DNA of 64,000 bases from Thermanaeromonas sp. (lineage in GTDB: Bacteria > Bacillota > DSM-521 > Neomoorellales > Neomoorellaceae). Shown in pieces: positions 42,840 through 50,587 of the stretch; position 1 is the stretch's first letter; each line of letters begins with the position of its first letter. A program made the position numbers and the translations under genes. The stretch is from the NCBI RefSeq assembly GCF_021890735.1, contig NZ_JAKKUR010000003.1, forward strand, positions 22,349-86,348, read 5' to 3'. The notes under the pieces are model-generated. The model had not been told where the DNA came from. It saw nothing but the letters and a program-made list of their open reading frames with translations, and made no database searches.

Positions 42840-44096
42840 GTGGTGCCCCTTCCATCTATAGCTATAGTTGCTACCGTAGACACCAAAGAGGCAGAAACCC
42901 GCTTTCTAAAAGAGTTTATTAGCTCCCGTGGTTTCGCGGCGCCGGTACTGGATGTGAGTACCTACTCTCCCCACAATTTTCAGGCAGATTATCCCCGCGA
43001 AGTTATAAGCCGGTTGGCGGGGGTGGAATTTAACGATCTTAAAGGTTTGCGCCGGGACGCTATGATGGAGACCATGGGCCGGGGAGCGGCCCGGGTACTT
43101 AAGGAGCTGTACCAAAGAGGAGAGCTTAAAGGAGTAGTGGGGATCGGTGGGAACCAGGGAACGGCCATAGCTTCTATAGCCATGCGCTCCCTGCCCTTTG
43201 GAGTTCCCAAGGTTATCGTTTCTACTGTGGCCTCAGGAAACGTCAGACCTTACGTACAATACAAAGATATAATGATGCTTTTTTCGGTAGCCGATCTTCT
43301 CGGCGGTCCCAATACGGTGAGCCGGTCAATTTTGGCTAATGCTGCGGCGGCTGTCATCGGAATGGCCCAACATGGCTCAAGCCTTAAAAGAGGGGATAGG
43401 CCGGTTATCACAGTTACCGCCCTCGGTAACACCAATGCGGCGGTCACCAGGGCTAGGGACTGGCTGGAGGAAAAGGGCTACGAGGTTATCGCGTTTCACG
43501 CTTCCGGGACATGCGGTTCAGCCATGGAAGAACTCATTGAAGAGGGGTGGGTAGCGGGAGTACTGGATCTTACACCCCACGAATTGGTGGGCGAGGTTTT
43601 AGGTGATGACATCTATACCCCGTTACGGCCCCGGCTGGAGGCGGCGGGGAAAAGAGGTGTTCCGCAAGTGGTGGCACCGGGTGGACTAGATTACTTTTGC
43701 TTTGGCCCGCCCGATACCATTCCCCCTCGTTACCGGAACAGGCCTACCCACTACCATAACCCCTACAATACCAACGTAAGGGCTACCGCCGAGGAGCTCG
43801 CTAAGGTGGGCCGGGTTCTGGCGGGGAAACTCAATGCGTCCCGGGGGCCGGTGGCCGTGCTTATTCCCTTGCGCGGCTTTTCGGAAAACGGGCGGGAGGG
43901 AGGCCCGCTACACGACCCCCAAGCTGATGAGGCCCTGGTAAAGGCTTTGGAAGCGCATCTTAAACCGGAGATCCGGCTAATTAAGGTAGACGCCCATATC
44001 AATGATGCGGCTTTTGCTGAACTGGCTGCAAGCATCCTGCACGAGATGATCGGGTCAACTGGGAAATTTAAGGAAATAAATGCACAAACTCTTTAA
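42840..44096 (+). CDS. UPF0261 / Tm-1-like ATP-binding domain protein
   Basis: 418 residues of the Tm-1 N-terminal type (UPF0261). Conserved blocks: ATVDTKEAE at the start, GVVGIGGNQGTAIASIAMR, STVASGNVRPYV, VTALGNTNAA, ASGTCGSAMEELI, VVAPGGLDYFCFG and the late PLRGFSENGREGGPLHDPQ. Plant Tm-1 binds ATP through this domain and carries a second TIM-barrel half, which is absent here. In bacteria its enzymatic role is not known to me. Start GTG 42840 or 42843 after GGGGAGGAAG. Its last ten bases including the stop are tandemly repeated (AACTCTTTAA twice). Confidence 0.8.
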   Translation: MVPLPSIAIVATVDTKEAETRFLKEFISSRGFAAPVLDVSTYSPHNFQADYPREVISRLAGVEFNDLKGLRRDAMMETMGRGAARVLKELYQRGELKGVVGIGGNQGTAIASIAMRSLPFGVPKVIVSTVASGNVRPYVQYKDIMMLFSVADLLGGPNTVSRSILANAAAAVIGMAQHGSSLKRGDRPVITVTALGNTNAAVTRARDWLEEKGYEVIAFHASGTCGSAMEELIEEGWVAGVLDLTPHELVGEVLGDDIYTPLRPRLEAAGKRGVPQVVAPGGLDYFCFGPPDTIPPRYRNRPTHYHNPYNTNVRATAEELAKVGRVLAGKLNASRGPVAVLIPLRGFSENGREGGPLHDPQADEALVKALEAHLKPEIRLIKVDAHINDAAFAELAASILHEMIGSTGKFKEINAQTL

Positions 44097-44125
44097 AACT
44101 CTTTAAAAGAAAGGGGTTATGGCTT

Positions 44126-45202
44126 ATGGAATTCACCATTCCCGACAAGATGAAAGCTTTAGTTCTTTTTGGCCCCAACGACGTCAGGCTGGTGGAAAAG
44201 CCAGTTCCTAAGCCCGGCCCGGGAGAGGTACTGGTAAGGGTAGCGGCGTGCGGGATCTGCGGTACCGATGTAAAAATTATTACAAAAGGTATGCCGAAAA
44301 TGCCGCCTTATGGCGAATTTACCTTTGGTCATGAGTGGGCCGGTACCGTGGTAGCCGTGGGGGAAACGGTTGACGAGTTTAAGGTAGGGGACCGAGTAGC
44401 CATCGAAGCCCACAAGGGATGCGGCCGTTGCGAAAATTGCATCGACGGGAAGTACACCGCCTGTTTAAACTATGGTCGCCTGGATAAAGGCCACCGGGCC
44501 GCAGGGATGACAGTGGACGGGGGATTTGCTGAGTACGCCGTTCAGCACGTAAATTCTGTATATAAAATCCCCGATAACATTTCCTTCAATGAAGCAACCT
44601 ATGTGACTACGGCGGGATGTGCCCTTTATGCCATAGATAAAAGCGGAGGTTATATTGCAGGCGATACCATAGTTGTTATAGGCCCCGGGCCAATAGGTCT
44701 ATCTGTAGTCCAGTGCGCTAGAGCCTTGGGAGCAGAAAGGATAATACTGGTCGGAACCCGCGAAGACCGCTTGAGCAAAGGCCGCCTGCTGGGCGCCACC
44801 CATACCATCAACGTGCGGGAGGAACCTGCTCCCTTAGATAAGATTTTGGCCTTGACCAACGGCAAGGGTGCGGAAAGAGTCTTTGAATGTGCGGGAACCT
44901 CCGATAGCTTTGAGCTGGCCATTAAGTCGGCTAAAAAGGGCGGAGTAGTGGTACTGGTCTCCTTCTATAAGGAGCCGGTTGTGGCCAACCTGGATTATGT
45001 GGTCCTTAACCAGATAAGCCTTCTTACTGTGCGTGGCGAAGGCAATCGCAACTGCCAGCGGGCCCTTTCCCTTATGGCCCAGGGGAAAATCGATGCTAAA
45101 CCTATTATGACCCATGCTTTCCCCTTGGAGGAGTTCCATACAGCCCTGGATTACTTTGTAAACCGTAAAGACGGAGCCATGAAGGTGGTGGTAAATCCTT
45201 AA
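44126..45202 (+). CDS. Zinc-dependent alcohol/polyol dehydrogenase (MDR)
   Basis: 358 residues of the medium-chain dehydrogenase family nearest to sorbitol/threonine dehydrogenases. Catalytic zinc: CGICGTD and FGHEWAG. Structural zinc: four cysteines in CGRCENCIDGKYTAC. The NAD-binding motif is VVIGPGPIGLSVVQCARALG. It would oxidise a secondary hydroxyl of the pathway substrate or reduce a keto group. GAAAGGGGTT precedes ATG. It lies between the UPF0261 gene and tctC. Confidence 0.87.
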   Translation: MEFTIPDKMKALVLFGPNDVRLVEKPVPKPGPGEVLVRVAACGICGTDVKIITKGMPKMPPYGEFTFGHEWAGTVVAVGETVDEFKVGDRVAIEAHKGCGRCENCIDGKYTACLNYGRLDKGHRAAGMTVDGGFAEYAVQHVNSVYKIPDNISFNEATYVTTAGCALYAIDKSGGYIAGDTIVVIGPGPIGLSVVQCARALGAERIILVGTREDRLSKGRLLGATHTINVREEPAPLDKILALTNGKGAERVFECAGTSDSFELAIKSAKKGGVVVLVSFYKEPVVANLDYVVLNQISLLTVRGEGNRNCQRALSLMAQGKIDAKPIMTHAFPLEEFHTALDYFVNRKDGAMKVVVNP

Positions 45203-45263
45203 GCTAAGCTATTATTCCTTTTTGACATTTTGAACTTATGTTTATTTTAAAAAGGAGGTACAG

Positions 45264-46283
45264 GTGGAGCTTATGATTAAGAAATTTTTAGCCATTTTAA
45301 CGGCAAGCATAATGCTGGCGGGCTTAGGCCTCGTAGCAGCGGGGTGCGGAGGGGCCCAAGGGTCTTCGAATGGGAAGACCCAAGAGCAAAAGATAGAGTT
45401 TCCCACCAAGCCCATTGAAATGACCGTCCTTTTTGCGCCAGGTAGTGGAGCCGATCTTTTGGCACGTAAAGTGGCGGAGCTGGCCGGGAAAGAGCTTGGG
45501 CAACCTATCACCGTGGTTAACCGGACGGGAGCTGGAGGGGCCGTAGGATACAGTTACGTAAAAGAGCAAAAACCGGACGGCTACTCCATTGTATGGAACT
45601 CCAATTCCATCAATACTGCTTATCATGCCGGGAATATGAATTTCAACTACACTGCCTTTAGCGGGGTGGCCGAACTTACCACCGAGCCGGTAAGCATAGC
45701 CGTTAAGGCCGATGCACCCTGGAAGGATATAAACGAGTTTATAGAGTATGCCAAGAAAAATCCCGGAAAAGTACGTATCGGAAATTCGGGTAACGGTAGC
45801 TTCACTCACCTGGTAGCCGTAGCTTTAGAAAACAAAACGGGTGCCAAATTTACCCATGTGCCCTTCGGGCAGGGCGGACTGGCTATTTCTAGCGTGTTAG
45901 GGGGCCAGATCGAAGCGAGCTCCCAGCTACCGGCGGAAATTATGTCTCAGGTAAAGGCCGGCCAGGTAAGGATCCTGGCCATCACAGGGGAAGAAAGGCT
46001 TAAGATTTTACCCGATGTACCGACTTTCAAAGAGAAGGGCATCCCCCTTACCCTTTCGCTGTGGCGTGGTATCGCGGTACCTGCCGGTACGCCTGAGTCG
46101 GTAATCAAAAAGCTGGAGGAAGCCTTTAAGAAGGTGGCCGAGAACCCCGAGTTCAAGAAATTTGCCGAAGACATGGGGGCCAACATTGAATTTCGCGGGG
46201 CCAAGGAGTTCGACCAGTTCATAGCGGAGCAAGACAAGGAACTGGCGGCGTTGATGGAGCAGGTCGGCATGAAGAAACAATAG
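45264..46283 (+). CDS. tctC: Tripartite tricarboxylate transporter substrate-binding lipoprotein
   Basis: 339 residues. A lipoprotein signal ends in LVAAGC (lipobox, about residue 28) followed by a Gly/Ser linker. The mature part is a TctC/Bug-type binding protein (PTKPIEMTVLFAPGSGADLL; NRTGAGGAVGYSYV; VRIGNSGNGSFTHL; LAITGEERLKILPDVPTF). It captures an organic acid outside the membrane for TctAB. GTG 45264 is used because AAGGAGGT sits five bases upstream. The ligand is probably the operon's sugar acid, but Bug-fold proteins bind many carboxylates. Confidence 0.9.
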   Translation: MELMIKKFLAILTASIMLAGLGLVAAGCGGAQGSSNGKTQEQKIEFPTKPIEMTVLFAPGSGADLLARKVAELAGKELGQPITVVNRTGAGGAVGYSYVKEQKPDGYSIVWNSNSINTAYHAGNMNFNYTAFSGVAELTTEPVSIAVKADAPWKDINEFIEYAKKNPGKVRIGNSGNGSFTHLVAVALENKTGAKFTHVPFGQGGLAISSVLGGQIEASSQLPAEIMSQVKAGQVRILAITGEERLKILPDVPTFKEKGIPLTLSLWRGIAVPAGTPESVIKKLEEAFKKVAENPEFKKFAEDMGANIEFRGAKEFDQFIAEQDKELAALMEQVGMKKQ

Positions 46284-46301
46284 GATTTTGTCTGTAAAAC
46301 C

Positions 46302-46328
46302 GGGGACACCTCGCCTAGGGGTGTCCCC
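46302..46328 (+). repeat. Intergenic hairpin between tctC and tctB
   Basis: A nine-base-pair stem (GGGGACACC with GGTGTCCCC) with a nine-base loop, 18 bases after the tctC stop and without a T tract. It could stabilise the tctC part of the message, giving more binding protein than membrane subunits. It also argues for tctB starting at 46351 rather than 46288. Confidence 0.7.
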
Positions 46329-46350
46329 TAAGGCCTGGGGAGTTGGTAGT

Positions 46351-46812
46351 GTGGCTAAGGAGATAGGAAGTATTTTAGTGATAGCAGGTATCGGATTATT
46401 TTTTATGATATATTCCCTTCAATACAATCTGGGCAGTCTTGAGACTCCTGGAGAGGCTGTTTTTCCGCTACTTGTGGCCATTGCGGTTATAGCCATGGCA
46501 GGTTGGTTACTGTTTGTCAATATATTAGCCGGTAGAAACCAACGGCCAAGTGAAAAGGAAGAAAACAATAATAATACCAACGGTACGCGGAAAGTAGTGT
46601 CTCTGGTGGTGCTGAATGCCTTTATACTATGGGGGATGAAGTTTTTAGGGTTTTTCACTAGTAGCTTTATCTTAGTCTGCCTGTTCTGTAAATTGCTAGG
46701 GGTAAAGAGATGGAGCCAAGCCATAGGGGTAGCGTTAGGCGCTGTTTTGGGAGCCTACCTGATTTTTTCCTTCTGGCTACAGGTTTCGTTTCCCAAAGGT
46801 CTCTTTATTTAA
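46351..46812 (+). CDS. tctB: Tripartite tricarboxylate transporter small membrane subunit
   Basis: 153 residues with four predicted helices (ILVIAGIGLFFMIYSL; AVFPLLVAIAVIAMAGWLLF; KVVSLVVLNAFILWGMKFLG; AIGVALGAVLGAYLIFSFWL), the TctB pattern. GTG 46351 with GGGGAG upstream puts the first helix close to the N-terminus as in relatives. TTG 46288 would add 21 non-conserved residues and translate through the hairpin. It works with TctA and TctC in a proton- or sodium-driven carrier. Confidence 0.83.
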   Translation: MAKEIGSILVIAGIGLFFMIYSLQYNLGSLETPGEAVFPLLVAIAVIAMAGWLLFVNILAGRNQRPSEKEENNNNTNGTRKVVSLVVLNAFILWGMKFLGFFTSSFILVCLFCKLLGVKRWSQAIGVALGAVLGAYLIFSFWLQVSFPKGLFI

Positions 46813-46832
46813 AGGGAGGTCCTGCTTAAATT

Positions 46833-48314
46833 ATGTCCGTTCTTTCGGCCCTGGAGATAGCTCTTACTCCGTATAACCTCTTGGCCTGCTTTGTAGGAGT
46901 GCTAGTCGGAACATTAACCGGAGTCTTGCCAGGATTGGGTCCGGCTGCGGCCATGGCCCTGCTCTTGCCCTTAACTGTAAAGTTGGGGCCTACGGCAGGT
47001 TTGATCATGCTGGCGGGGATCTATTACGGAGCCATGTACGGTGGCTCTACTACCTCTATTCTGGTAAACGTACCCGGAGAGCCGGCCAGTGTGGTTACTT
47101 GCTTGGAAGGATATAAGCTGGCCCAAAAGGGACGGGCGGGAGCTGCCTTGGCTGTCAGCGCTTTGGGATCCTTTGTAGCCGGAACCATTGGCATAGTTCT
47201 GCTTCAGCTTTTTGCGCCGCCCTTGGCTAAAGCAGCCCTGGCCTTCGGACCGGCAGAGTTTTTCGCCTTGACGGTGGTGGGCGTCATTGTGCTTTCCAAT
47301 CTTTCGGGTAAAGGCGGCATAAAGGCGTTCCTAATGATAGCGCTGGGGCTCCTGCTCTCCACTGTAGGATTGGATCCTTTAGGCGGGGTTAACAGGTTTA
47401 CTTTTAACCAGCCTTTGGCGGGTACGGGTTTAAGTTTTATCGCCATTGCTGCTGGCCTTTTCGGAGTAGGTGAGATCTTGTGGCTGGCCAGCCAGCCTGA
47501 AGAGAAGATCGAACCTGTAGCCAAGGTAAGGCTACGGGACCTTTATCCAACTAAAGAAGAAATAAAGAGGGCTTTGCCCTCCATGTTTAGAGGGACTCTG
47601 CTCGGCTTTTTAATCGGTCTTATTCCCGGCCCGAGCGCTACTATCGCTTCCTTTGCCTCCTACAGTTTGGAAAAAAGCACCTCTAAACACAAAGAGGAGT
47701 TCGGTAACGGGGCCATCGAAGGGGTGGCCGGACCGGAATCCGCTAACAACGCGGCTAGCGTAGGGGCCATGATACCCTTGCTTTCCCTCGGGATACCTTT
47801 CTCTCCGGCCATTGCCGTCCTCTTAAGCGGTATGCTTTTAGTAGGAGTTACGCCCGGCCCCCTGTTCCTGCGGGAACATCCGGATGCCTTCTGGGGTGTA
47901 ATCGGCAGCATGTATATAGGCAATATAATGCTGCTGATTCTAAACCTGCCCCTGGTAGGAATATGGGCCAGTATCACCCGAATTCCTTATAAATACCTTA
48001 TGCCCGTAGTCCTGCTGTTTTGCATCGTAGGGGCCTATGCCGATAACAACAATATATTCGACGTATGGGTGATGCTGGCCGCGGGAGTGGCGGGATATCT
48101 GATGCGGAAATACGAATACGATCCCGCTCCCCTCCTGATCGGACTGGTAATGGGTCCCATTATGGAACGATCCCTGCGCCAGGCCTTGATCATGGGCCGG
48201 GGAGACCTGGCGATATTTGTAGCCTCACCTATTTCCCTGGCCATGTACGCCATGGCCCTGGCTTTAGTCGTTTTTATGCTGGTCAAAAAACCCCGGGTTA
48301 TGAGTGCAGATTGA
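46833..48314 (+). CDS. tctA: Tripartite tricarboxylate transporter large membrane subunit
   Basis: 493 residues, full length for TctA, about 11-12 helices. Marks: GTLTGVLPGLGPAAAMALLL, YGAMYGGSTTSILVNVPGEP (the signature of the family), and the second-half repeat LIGLIPGPSATIASFASY. AAAGGGAGGT precedes ATG 46833. It is the last clear member of the LacI operon; the NCS2 gene follows 47 bases later. Confidence 0.92.
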   Translation: MSVLSALEIALTPYNLLACFVGVLVGTLTGVLPGLGPAAAMALLLPLTVKLGPTAGLIMLAGIYYGAMYGGSTTSILVNVPGEPASVVTCLEGYKLAQKGRAGAALAVSALGSFVAGTIGIVLLQLFAPPLAKAALAFGPAEFFALTVVGVIVLSNLSGKGGIKAFLMIALGLLLSTVGLDPLGGVNRFTFNQPLAGTGLSFIAIAAGLFGVGEILWLASQPEEKIEPVAKVRLRDLYPTKEEIKRALPSMFRGTLLGFLIGLIPGPSATIASFASYSLEKSTSKHKEEFGNGAIEGVAGPESANNAASVGAMIPLLSLGIPFSPAIAVLLSGMLLVGVTPGPLFLREHPDAFWGVIGSMYIGNIMLLILNLPLVGIWASITRIPYKYLMPVVLLFCIVGAYADNNNIFDVWVMLAAGVAGYLMRKYEYDPAPLLIGLVMGPIMERSLRQALIMGRGDLAIFVASPISLAMYAMALALVVFMLVKKPRVMSAD

Positions 48315-48361
48315 TGCACTCACTTTAAAGCCAAGGCAGGCCTTCCCACGAAAAGCTGGGA

Positions 48362-49669
48362 ATGCGCCAGGTTAAGGGGGCAGCCAATTTGCAGGATAGA
48401 TCGGATTGGTGGCTCTGCGCCCTTCAGTGGGTGGTATTTCACTTGGGGGTGATTATTTCCGTACCTGTTATCGTCGGCAGCGCCCTGGGCATGAATACAC
48501 TGGAAATAGCCAGGTTAAGCCAGATGGCTTTTTTCTTGACCGGCCTTTCCAGTTTACTTCAGGTCAAGTTCGGGCACGGGGTACTACTAATGGAAGGACC
48601 GGCGGCCCCCTGGTGGGCCGCCTATGTTCTTCTGGCCGGTGTGGCGGTCGGCACAGGAAAGCACCTGGCATCGGTGCGTACGGATATCGAAGGAGCTATG
48701 ATAGCCGTAGGGGTTGTTTTGGCGATAATGGGATGGGCCGGGGTAATCACTAAATGGCGTTCCCTCTTTACACCCCGCATCACGGGCGTGCTCCTCACGG
48801 TATTGGGGTTGCAGATAGGTGGTGTGGGGGTTAAGGGTATCGCTAGCGGCGGGATAAGGCTTTTCATTGTTGCTCTGTTGGTCTTGGTGCTGGTGGTCTA
48901 TCTCACTTTAAACGGCAAGGGAATGCTAAAGCAGGGAGCTATCATAGTGGGTGTAGCCCTAGGATGGCTATTGAGCTTGGTAGTGGGAGCAGCTCCTCTT
49001 CCAGAAGTAAGAGGCATGGGGCTTATTTCCCTGCCCTGCCTTTTTCCGTGGGGGAAACCTACCTTTGACCCGGGGACCCTGTTGTCGCTCATCTTGCTTG
49101 GGATAATGCTTGTACCCAATGTTATAGGCAGCATTTCGGCCTGGGAAGCTGCTACGGGCGATAAGGTGCCCGCTAGAAGGTATGATAGAGGTTTACTCGC
49201 GAGCGGTGTGGCCAATATTATGAGCGGCCTTGGAGGCGGTGTCGGAACTATTCCCTTTGCCATCTCGGCTGCGCTCGTGTCCGTTACGGGCGACAAGCGC
49301 TCCCGTCCCTTTATCTTCGCCTGTATAATGTTCATGGCCCTGGGCCTGCTACCTCCTTTAGGCAGGATTGTAGGTAGTATCCCCCAACCGGTAGCTGCCG
49401 CAGTATTGCTGGTATCGGGGAGCTCCCTGGTGGTAATAGGTATAAAGGATATGTTACGCGAGGAGGTTTCCTTGCGGGAGACATTTATAATAGGCCTCAG
49501 CCTTCTTACAGGGATAGGAGTGATGCTTTTACCCCCGGGATACTGGGTAAGGGTGCCTTCTTGGGCAGCAGGTGCTTTGAGCAACGGTGTTATTGTAGGG
49601 ACTTTGGCCAGTATGTTGTTGGAACACGTAGTTCTTAAAAGAAAACGCCAGGAAAAGTTAACTGGCTAA
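48362..49669 (+). CDS. NCS2 family (uracil/xanthine-type) permease
   Basis: 435 residues, about 12-14 helices. The N-terminal WWLCALQWVVFHLGVIISVP and GPAAPWWAAYVL segments, and the later NVIGSISAWEAATGDKVP and GLGGGVGTIPFA blocks, match the nucleobase:cation symporter 2 family. Purines, pyrimidines or related ring compounds are usual cargo. If the creatininase-like enzyme acts on a cyclic amide, this carrier might import it, but that is inference. It converges on the DUF72 gene with an 18-base gap. Confidence 0.82.
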   Translation: MRQVKGAANLQDRSDWWLCALQWVVFHLGVIISVPVIVGSALGMNTLEIARLSQMAFFLTGLSSLLQVKFGHGVLLMEGPAAPWWAAYVLLAGVAVGTGKHLASVRTDIEGAMIAVGVVLAIMGWAGVITKWRSLFTPRITGVLLTVLGLQIGGVGVKGIASGGIRLFIVALLVLVLVVYLTLNGKGMLKQGAIIVGVALGWLLSLVVGAAPLPEVRGMGLISLPCLFPWGKPTFDPGTLLSLILLGIMLVPNVIGSISAWEAATGDKVPARRYDRGLLASGVANIMSGLGGGVGTIPFAISAALVSVTGDKRSRPFIFACIMFMALGLLPPLGRIVGSIPQPVAAAVLLVSGSSLVVIGIKDMLREEVSLRETFIIGLSLLTGIGVMLLPPGYWVRVPSWAAGALSNGVIVGTLASMLLEHVVLKRKRQEKLTG

Positions 49670-49687
49670 CTCATGAAGAACAGCTAT

Positions 49688-50425
49688 TTAGGCTAGAAGG
49701 GCCAATAGCTCCCGGGCATTGGCGAGGGCATATCCTTGGGCGTCATTGTTAAAGTAGGCGTAGACGTCCAAGTTTTGTTCTAGCCAGTGCTTTATTTTTT
49801 TTGCCCATTTCGCAAGTTCTTCGCTAGTATAAGAGGAAGCATAAAGTTTTTGGCTTCCATGAAAGCGCACATACACGAAGTTTGCTGTGAGTTCCTCGAT
49901 TTTGGGCCAGCGAGGACTGTCTGCTACGCAGAGGGCGTATCCTGCCGAAGATAGCAGGGAGTAAACTTCGGCAGAAAACCAGCTTGCATGGCGGAATTCG
50001 AAGGAGTGGCGAACCCCGCTGGCTAAAGGATGAGCCTGAAGAGCTCCTATAAAATCTGCAAGCAGCTTTATATCCGCTTTAAGGCCAGGGGGTAGCTGCC
50101 ACAGGATGATCCCCAATTTATGCTGTAAAGGGGATAAATGCTGCAGAAATTTTTCAAGCTCAGCTTCCGCATCTTTAAGGCGCTTGTAGTGGGTTATCTG
50201 GCGGTGGCCCTTTAAAGCGAAGGTAAAATCGTCCGGAGTTTGCTCGTACCAGGTGGTAAAAGTGGTAAGCCGCGGGACACGGTAAAAAGTTACGTTAATT
50301 TCAACAGTAGGAAAGTAAGAGGCATAGAATTTAAGCCATTCCTTAGTAGGCAGTTCCGGAGGATAGAAGCGGCCGCGCCAGTGGGAATAGTTAAACCCGC
50401 TGGTTCCCAAAAAAAGCTTGCCCAA
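49688..50425 (-). CDS. DUF72 family protein
   Basis: About 245 residues with the DUF72 TIM-barrel-like signatures: FLGTSGFNYSHWRGRFYPP at the start, FYRVPRLTTFTTWYEQTP, ILWQLPPGLK, SFEFRHASWF and AYFNNDAQGYA. The molecular role of DUF72 is unknown. TTG 50425 is used because AAGGGAGGAT sits upstream on that strand; the longer ATG frame (50512) adds 29 residues without conserved sequence. It is divergent from the CoA-activase-related gene. Confidence 0.83.
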   Translation of the reverse strand: MGKLFLGTSGFNYSHWRGRFYPPELPTKEWLKFYASYFPTVEINVTFYRVPRLTTFTTWYEQTPDDFTFALKGHRQITHYKRLKDAEAELEKFLQHLSPLQHKLGIILWQLPPGLKADIKLLADFIGALQAHPLASGVRHSFEFRHASWFSAEVYSLLSSAGYALCVADSPRWPKIEELTANFVYVRFHGSQKLYASSYTSEELAKWAKKIKHWLEQNLDVYAYFNNDAQGYALANARELLALLA

Positions 50426-50519
50426 CCCGCCATCCTCCCTTCCATCCCTTCTGCACCTAACAAAAGTATAACACCTCAGTATAAATAAACCCACTCCCGG
50501 GGAATACTCCAAAGAAGCG

Positions 50520-50563
50520 TTGACCTTGGCAAAGCTTGCCTTATATTGGCGAAGGAGTATAAT
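50520..50563 (+). promoter_or_regulatory. Promoter candidates before the fused activase-related gene
   Basis: Two overlapping pairs: TTGACC (50520-50525) with TATATT (50542-50547), 16-base spacer, and TTGCCT (50536-50541) with a perfect TATAAT (50558-50563), 16-base spacer. Either would start a short leader before GTG 50588. Confidence 0.55.
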
Positions 50564-50587
50564 TAACTTAGCAGGGGGTGACCGCTG

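Noticed and set aside
45222-45250. TTGACA at 45222 as a separate promoter for tctC
   Set aside because: No acceptable -10 box at 16-18 bases, and the start would fall on the ribosome site.
48898-49584. 228-codon reverse frame opposite the NCS2 permease
   Set aside because: Shadow of a clearly coding membrane-protein gene, with no ribosome site or recognisable domain.
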